The notes under the pieces are model-generated. The model was not told where the DNA came from. It made no database searches and saw only the letters and a list, made by a program, of their open reading frames with translations. A stretch of DNA of 64,000 bases from Burkholderiales bacterium (GTDB taxonomy: Bacteria; Pseudomonadota; Gammaproteobacteria; Burkholderiales; Casimicrobiaceae), in the NCBI GenBank assembly GCA_020851235.1, contig JADZDD010000010.1, positions 48,009-112,008 of the forward strand, written 5' to 3'. A program made the translations under genes and the position numbers. This document shows, in pieces, positions 60,671-64,000 of the stretch; the first letter of the stretch is position 1, and every line of letters begins with the position of its first letter.

Positions 60671-61996
60671 TTGGAAAAGCGCACGACAGGATCCTCGCTG
60701 GCCGACGCGTTGCACGCGCGGGAACGTGCCGGTCGCCCCGTCCGCGTAGGCCTCATCGGCGCCGGGCAGATGGGAACCGACATCGTCGTGCAGACGGCGT
60801 TGATGGAAGGCATCGAGGTCGTCGCCGCGGCCGACGCGATCCCCGAGAACGTCGCTGCGGCGTGCCGCATCGCCGGCGCCAGCGTCCGTGAACCGCGCTC
60901 CGCGCAAGGCTGCGCGGAGGTCGATCGCTGCATCGCGCAGGGCCGGCTCGCGACGACCGCGTCGTTTGCCGACGTCTGCGGCGCGCGCGACGTGGACGTG
61001 GTGATCGATGCCACCGGCAATCCCAACGTGGGGACCGAGGTCGCGCTCGCGACGATTGCCGCGGGGAAGCCGATCGTGATGATGAACGTCGAGGCCGACG
61101 TGACGATCGGACCCTACCTCGCGGCGCAGGCCGATGCCGCCGGCGTCGTCTACACGCTCGGCGCCGGTGACGAACCATCGGCGACGATGGAACTCGTCGA
61201 CTTCGTACGCGGCCTGGGCTACCCCATCGTCGCGGCGGGCAAGGGCAAGAACAATCCATTTCGCATCGATGCGACGCCCGATCACTACCGCGACGAGGCC
61301 AGGCGGCGCAACATGAATCCGCGGATGCTGGTCGAGTTCGTCGACGGCAGCAAGACGATGGTCGAGATGACCGCACTCGCCAATGCAACCGGCATGGTCC
61401 CCGACATTCCCGGGATGCACGGCCCCGACGCACCGCTGGCGAGCTTGCACGCGGTGCTCTGCCCGCGCGAGGACGGTGGGTTGCTCACGCGCAAGGGGGT
61501 CGTCGATTTCACCGTGGCCAAGGGTGTCGCGCCCGGGGTCTTCGTCGTCGCGGAAATGCGGCATCCCCGTCTGCGCGAGCGCATGAACGACCTCGCGCTG
61601 GGCGAGGGGCCGTACTACACGTTCTATCGCCCGTATCACCTGACGAGCCTCGAGGTTCCGCTGTCGGCGGCGTCCGCGGTGCTCTTCGGACGCGGCCACA
61701 TGCGCCCCCTGCCGGTGCCCAGTGCCGAGGTCGGTGCGGTGGCCAAGCGCGACCTCGCACCCGGCGAGGTGCTCGATGCGATCGGAGAGTACAGCTACCG
61801 CGGCTTCGCGCTGTCGCGCGGCGATGCGCTTGCGAGCAACGCGCTGCCGCTCGGCCTCGCGCAGGGCGCGAAGGTGACCCGGCGCATCGGCAAGGGCGAG
61901 CGGTTGACCTACGCGAACTGTGCGCCCGACGAGCGCCTCGCGGTGGTGCAGGTGCGCCGCCGACAGGATGCCGCGCTGCGCGCCGCGCCCCATTGA
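60671..61996 (+). CDS. SAF-domain NAD(P)-dependent oxidoreductase (homoserine dehydrogenase-like)
   Basis: 441 aa from TTG 60671. The frame is open back to GTG 60605, but that codon lies almost at the predicted RNA start, so the TTG is preferred although no strong ribosome site is visible. A Rossmann motif, [10 protein letters not shown], is at about residues 26-35, then a catalytic domain with [15 protein letters not shown] and KGKNNPF, and a C-terminal SAF domain ([20 protein letters not shown]). Related proteins appear in sugar-acid and polyol catabolic clusters, but the substrate is unknown. Its stop overlaps the next start as TTGA. Confidence 0.85.
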   Translation: MEKRTTGSSLADALHARERAGRPVRVGLIGAGQMGTDIVVQTALMEGIEVVAAADAIPENVAAACRIAGASVREPRSAQGCAEVDRCIAQGRLATTASFADVCGARDVDVVIDATGNPNVGTEVALATIAAGKPIVMMNVEADVTIGPYLAAQADAAGVVYTLGAGDEPSATMELVDFVRGLGYPIVAAGKGKNNPFRIDATPDHYRDEARRRNMNPRMLVEFVDGSKTMVEMTALANATGMVPDIPGMHGPDAPLASLHAVLCPREDGGLLTRKGVVDFTVAKGVAPGVFVVAEMRHPRLRERMNDLALGEGPYYTFYRPYHLTSLEVPLSAASAVLFGRGHMRPLPVPSAEVGAVAKRDLAPGEVLDAIGEYSYRGFALSRGDALASNALPLGLAQGAKVTRRIGKGERLTYANCAPDERLAVVQVRRRQDAALRAAPH

Positions 61997-63018
61997 CGTC
62001 CAACGCCCCCACGAGCGCCCGCATGACCCTGGCCCCTGACCGCGGCGACGACCTCGCCGCACTCGACGACGCGACGCTGGAACGCGCACTCCTGCGCATG
62101 CACCTCATCCGCAAGTTCGAGGAGACGGCCGAGGCGAGCTACATGCGCGGACTCATCCACGGCACGATGCATCTTTCCATCGGCCAGGAAGCGAGTGCCG
62201 TGGGCACCGCGCTCGCGCTGGCCCCCGATGATTACATCCTGTCGACGCATCGCGGACACGGCCACTGCATCGCCAAGGGCGGCGATGTCGCCCGCATGCT
62301 CGCCGAGTTCTTCGGCAAGGAGACCGGTTATTGCCGCGGCCGCGGTGGCTCGATGCACATCGCCGACGTCGAGGGGGGCAACCTCGGCGCCAATGGCATC
62401 GTCGCCGGCGGCTTGCCCATCGCGGTCGGGGTCGGCCTTAGCATCCGCATGCAGCGCCTGCCCCGCGTGTGCATGGTCTACTTCGGCGACGGCGCGACGA
62501 ACGAGGGCGCGTTCCACGAGGCGCTCAACATGGCGTCGATCTGGTCGCTGCCGATCGTTTTCGTCTGCGAGAACAACCACTACGGCATGTCGATGGACAT
62601 CGCCAAGGCAATGGCGGTCGAAAACGTCGCCGACCGCGCCGCGGCCTACGCGATGCCGGGGGTGATCGTCGACGGCAACGACCTTCCCGCCGTGGCGGCC
62701 GCGGCGCAGCGTGCGGTCGAGCGCGCTCGCGCGGGCGACGGGCCGACGCTGCTCGAATGCAAGACGTATCGCATCCGCGGCCATTCGAAGAGCGATCGCA
62801 ACCTGTACCGCACCAAGGAAGAGATCGAAGCCTGGCGCTCGCGCGATCCGATTGCGCGCTTTGCCGGAGAGCTGCTCGACGCCGGCCGCCTCGATGCGGC
62901 AGCGCTTGCGCGCATCGAACGCGAAGCGCAGGCCGCGATTGACGCCGCGCTCGAGTTCGCGAAGTCGAGTCCGCCACCCGATCCCGCGCACCTCACCCAC
63001 GACGTCTATGCCGCTTGA
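61993..63018 (+). CDS. Thiamine-dependent 2-oxoacid/acetoin dehydrogenase E1 component, alpha subunit
   Basis: 341 aa from TTG 61993 (ATG 62023 also possible). The ThDP/Mg motif runs from [17 protein letters not shown] to CENNHYGMS (about 165-199), and THRGHG (85-90) is the E1-alpha signature. It forms an alpha2beta2 E1 with the next gene product and decarboxylates a 2-oxoacid or cleaves acetoin. The start overlaps the oxidoreductase stop by 4 bp; the end overlaps E1 beta by 11 bp. Confidence 0.93.
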   Translation: MTSNAPTSARMTLAPDRGDDLAALDDATLERALLRMHLIRKFEETAEASYMRGLIHGTMHLSIGQEASAVGTALALAPDDYILSTHRGHGHCIAKGGDVARMLAEFFGKETGYCRGRGGSMHIADVEGGNLGANGIVAGGLPIAVGVGLSIRMQRLPRVCMVYFGDGATNEGAFHEALNMASIWSLPIVFVCENNHYGMSMDIAKAMAVENVADRAAAYAMPGVIVDGNDLPAVAAAAQRAVERARAGDGPTLLECKTYRIRGHSKSDRNLYRTKEEIEAWRSRDPIARFAGELLDAGRLDAAALARIEREAQAAIDAALEFAKSSPPPDPAHLTHDVYAA

Positions 63019-64000
63019 CCCGACGATGCCGAGCCCGCCTGCCCCTGCCGCTGTCGCTGCCACCGGGCAGCCCGCCACCGACGGCACCGTGCCGCCGGAG
63101 GCCGACGCCGAGGTGCGCGAACTGTCGTACGCCGAGGCGATACGCGAAGCGCTCGCGCAGGCGATGAGCGCCGATTCGCGCGTGTTCCTCTTCGGTGAGG
63201 ACGTTGGCGTCTACGGTGGCGCGTTCGGCGTCTCGGGCGATCTCGTGCATCGCTTCGGAACGAAGCGCGTGCTCGACACGCCGATCAGCGAGCTCGGCAT
63301 TGCCGGCGCCGCCGTCGGCGCGGCGCTCACCGGCATGCGGCCGGTGCTCGAGTTGCAGTTCTCCGATTTCGTCACGCTCGCCATGGAGCAGATCGTCAAC
63401 CAGGCGGCGAAGATCCATTTCATGTTCGGCGGCAAGGCCTCGGTGCCGATGGTCGTGCGCCTTCCGGCAGGCTCGGGCACCGGCGCCGCGGCACAGCACA
63501 GCCAGAGTCTCGAAGCGTGGTTTGCGCACGTCCCCGGACTCAAGGTCGTCCAGCCGTCGACGCCGCACGACGCCAAGGGACTGCTGCTCGCCGCGATCGA
63601 CGACCCCAACCCGGTGCTCGTGTTCGAGCACAAGCTTCTCTACAAGACCAAAGGTCCGGTGCCCGCCGCCGCGTACCGCGTGCCGATCGGCAAGGCGGCG
63701 GTGCGGCGCGAAGGCCGCGACCTCACCATCGTCGCCGGCGCGGTGATGGTGCCGCGCAGTCTTGCCGCGGCGGAGCGGCTCGCCGCCGCCGGCATCGACG
63801 TCGAAGTGATCGACCTGCGCAGCCTGCGTCCGCTCGACGGCGAAACGATCGAGGCGAGCGTTGCGAAGACGCATCGTCTGCTCATCGTCCACGAGGGCGT
63901 GAAGACGATGGGCATCGGTGCCGAGATCGCGGCGCGGGTGGCCGAAGGCGCAGCGTTCGACCTCCTCGATGCGCCGATCGCGCGACTCGGCGGCGCCGAC
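63008..64000 (+). CDS. Thiamine-dependent 2-oxoacid/acetoin dehydrogenase E1 component, beta subunit (3'-truncated)
   Basis: 331 codons are visible and the frame is still open at the window end. After a Pro/Ala-rich N-terminal leader of about 40 residues come the transketolase-like pyrimidine-binding domain ([29 protein letters not shown], shown by [18 protein letters not shown]) and the C-terminal transketolase domain ([15 protein letters not shown]). It pairs with the upstream alpha subunit. An E2 acyltransferase gene would be expected just beyond the window. Confidence 0.92.
   Translation, partial: MPLDPTMPSPPAPAAVAATGQPATDGTVPPEADAEVRELSYAEAIREALAQAMSADSRVFLFGEDVGVYGGAFGVSGDLVHRFGTKRVLDTPISELGIAGAAVGAALTGMRPVLELQFSDFVTLAMEQIVNQAAKIHFMFGGKASVPMVVRLPAGSGTGAAAQHSQSLEAWFAHVPGLKVVQPSTPHDAKGLLLAAIDDPNPVLVFEHKLLYKTKGPVPAAAYRVPIGKAAVRREGRDLTIVAGAVMVPRSLAAAERLAAAGIDVEVIDLRSLRPLDGETIEASVAKTHRLLIVHEGVKTMGIGAEIAARVAEGAAFDLLDAPIARLGGAD

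Overview
The window is a dense, high-GC bacterial chromosome segment with no rRNA, IS element, phage or CRISPR array. Two gene orders point to a betaproteobacterium: thrS-infC-rpmI-rplT-pheS-pheT-ihfA-merR-tRNA-Pro, and ispG/tpiA-secG-tRNA-Leu-nuoA to nuoN. Genus and species cannot be read from the sequence alone.

Layout. (1) 1-720: 3' part of a beta-hydroxyacid dehydrogenase gene. (2) 1.0-6.0 kb: the stress triad prkA-yeaH-spoVR behind a near-consensus sigma-54 promoter. (3) 6.0-6.9 kb: a DMT/EamA transporter on the minus strand. (4) 7.0-15.0 kb: translation block thrS-infC-rpmI-rplT, a clear intrinsic terminator, then pheS-pheT-ihfA-merR and tRNA-Pro(GGG). thrS has a leader that looks like a transcription attenuator, and infC appears to start with AUA. 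(5) 15.3-17.7 kb: a REC/HD-GYP response regulator, a GFA-type zinc protein and two small exported proteins of unknown function. (6) 17.7-35.5 kb, minus strand: a type I secretion locus. In transcription order it holds a 705-aa RTX protein, a small membrane protein of unknown function, a 3784-aa RTX protein with an N-terminal lipase-like domain and ten 81/88-aa tandem repeats, an HlyD-type adaptor and an HlyB-type ABC exporter. No TolC-like outer-membrane gene is present. (7) 35.7-39.7 kb, minus: lutA-lutB-aminotransferase-lutC, every junction overlapping by 1 or 4 bp. (8) 39.9-55.1 kb, minus: complete nuoA-N operon (respiratory complex I), interrupted by an unlabelled 42-aa membrane mini-gene between nuoC and nuoD and by an exported DUF4019-like protein gene between nuoD and nuoE. 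(9) 55.3-58.2 kb, minus: tRNA-Leu(GAG), secG, tpiA, ispG. (10) 58.4-64.0 kb, plus: two tandem SorC-type regulators, a strong sigma-70 promoter with a dyad at the expected start site, then an operon of a SAF-domain oxidoreductase and the E1 alpha and E1 beta subunits of a 2-oxoacid/acetoin-type dehydrogenase, the last running off the window.

How the parts work together. Most of the window is core machinery: translation factors and synthetases, complex I, SecG, triosephosphate isomerase and isoprenoid synthesis. The accessory interest lies in the RTX secretion locus, the lactate-oxidation operon carrying an embedded aminotransferase, the two extra genes inside nuo, and the SorC-controlled catabolic operon of unknown substrate. 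All functions are inferred from motifs and family knowledge; no database search was run.
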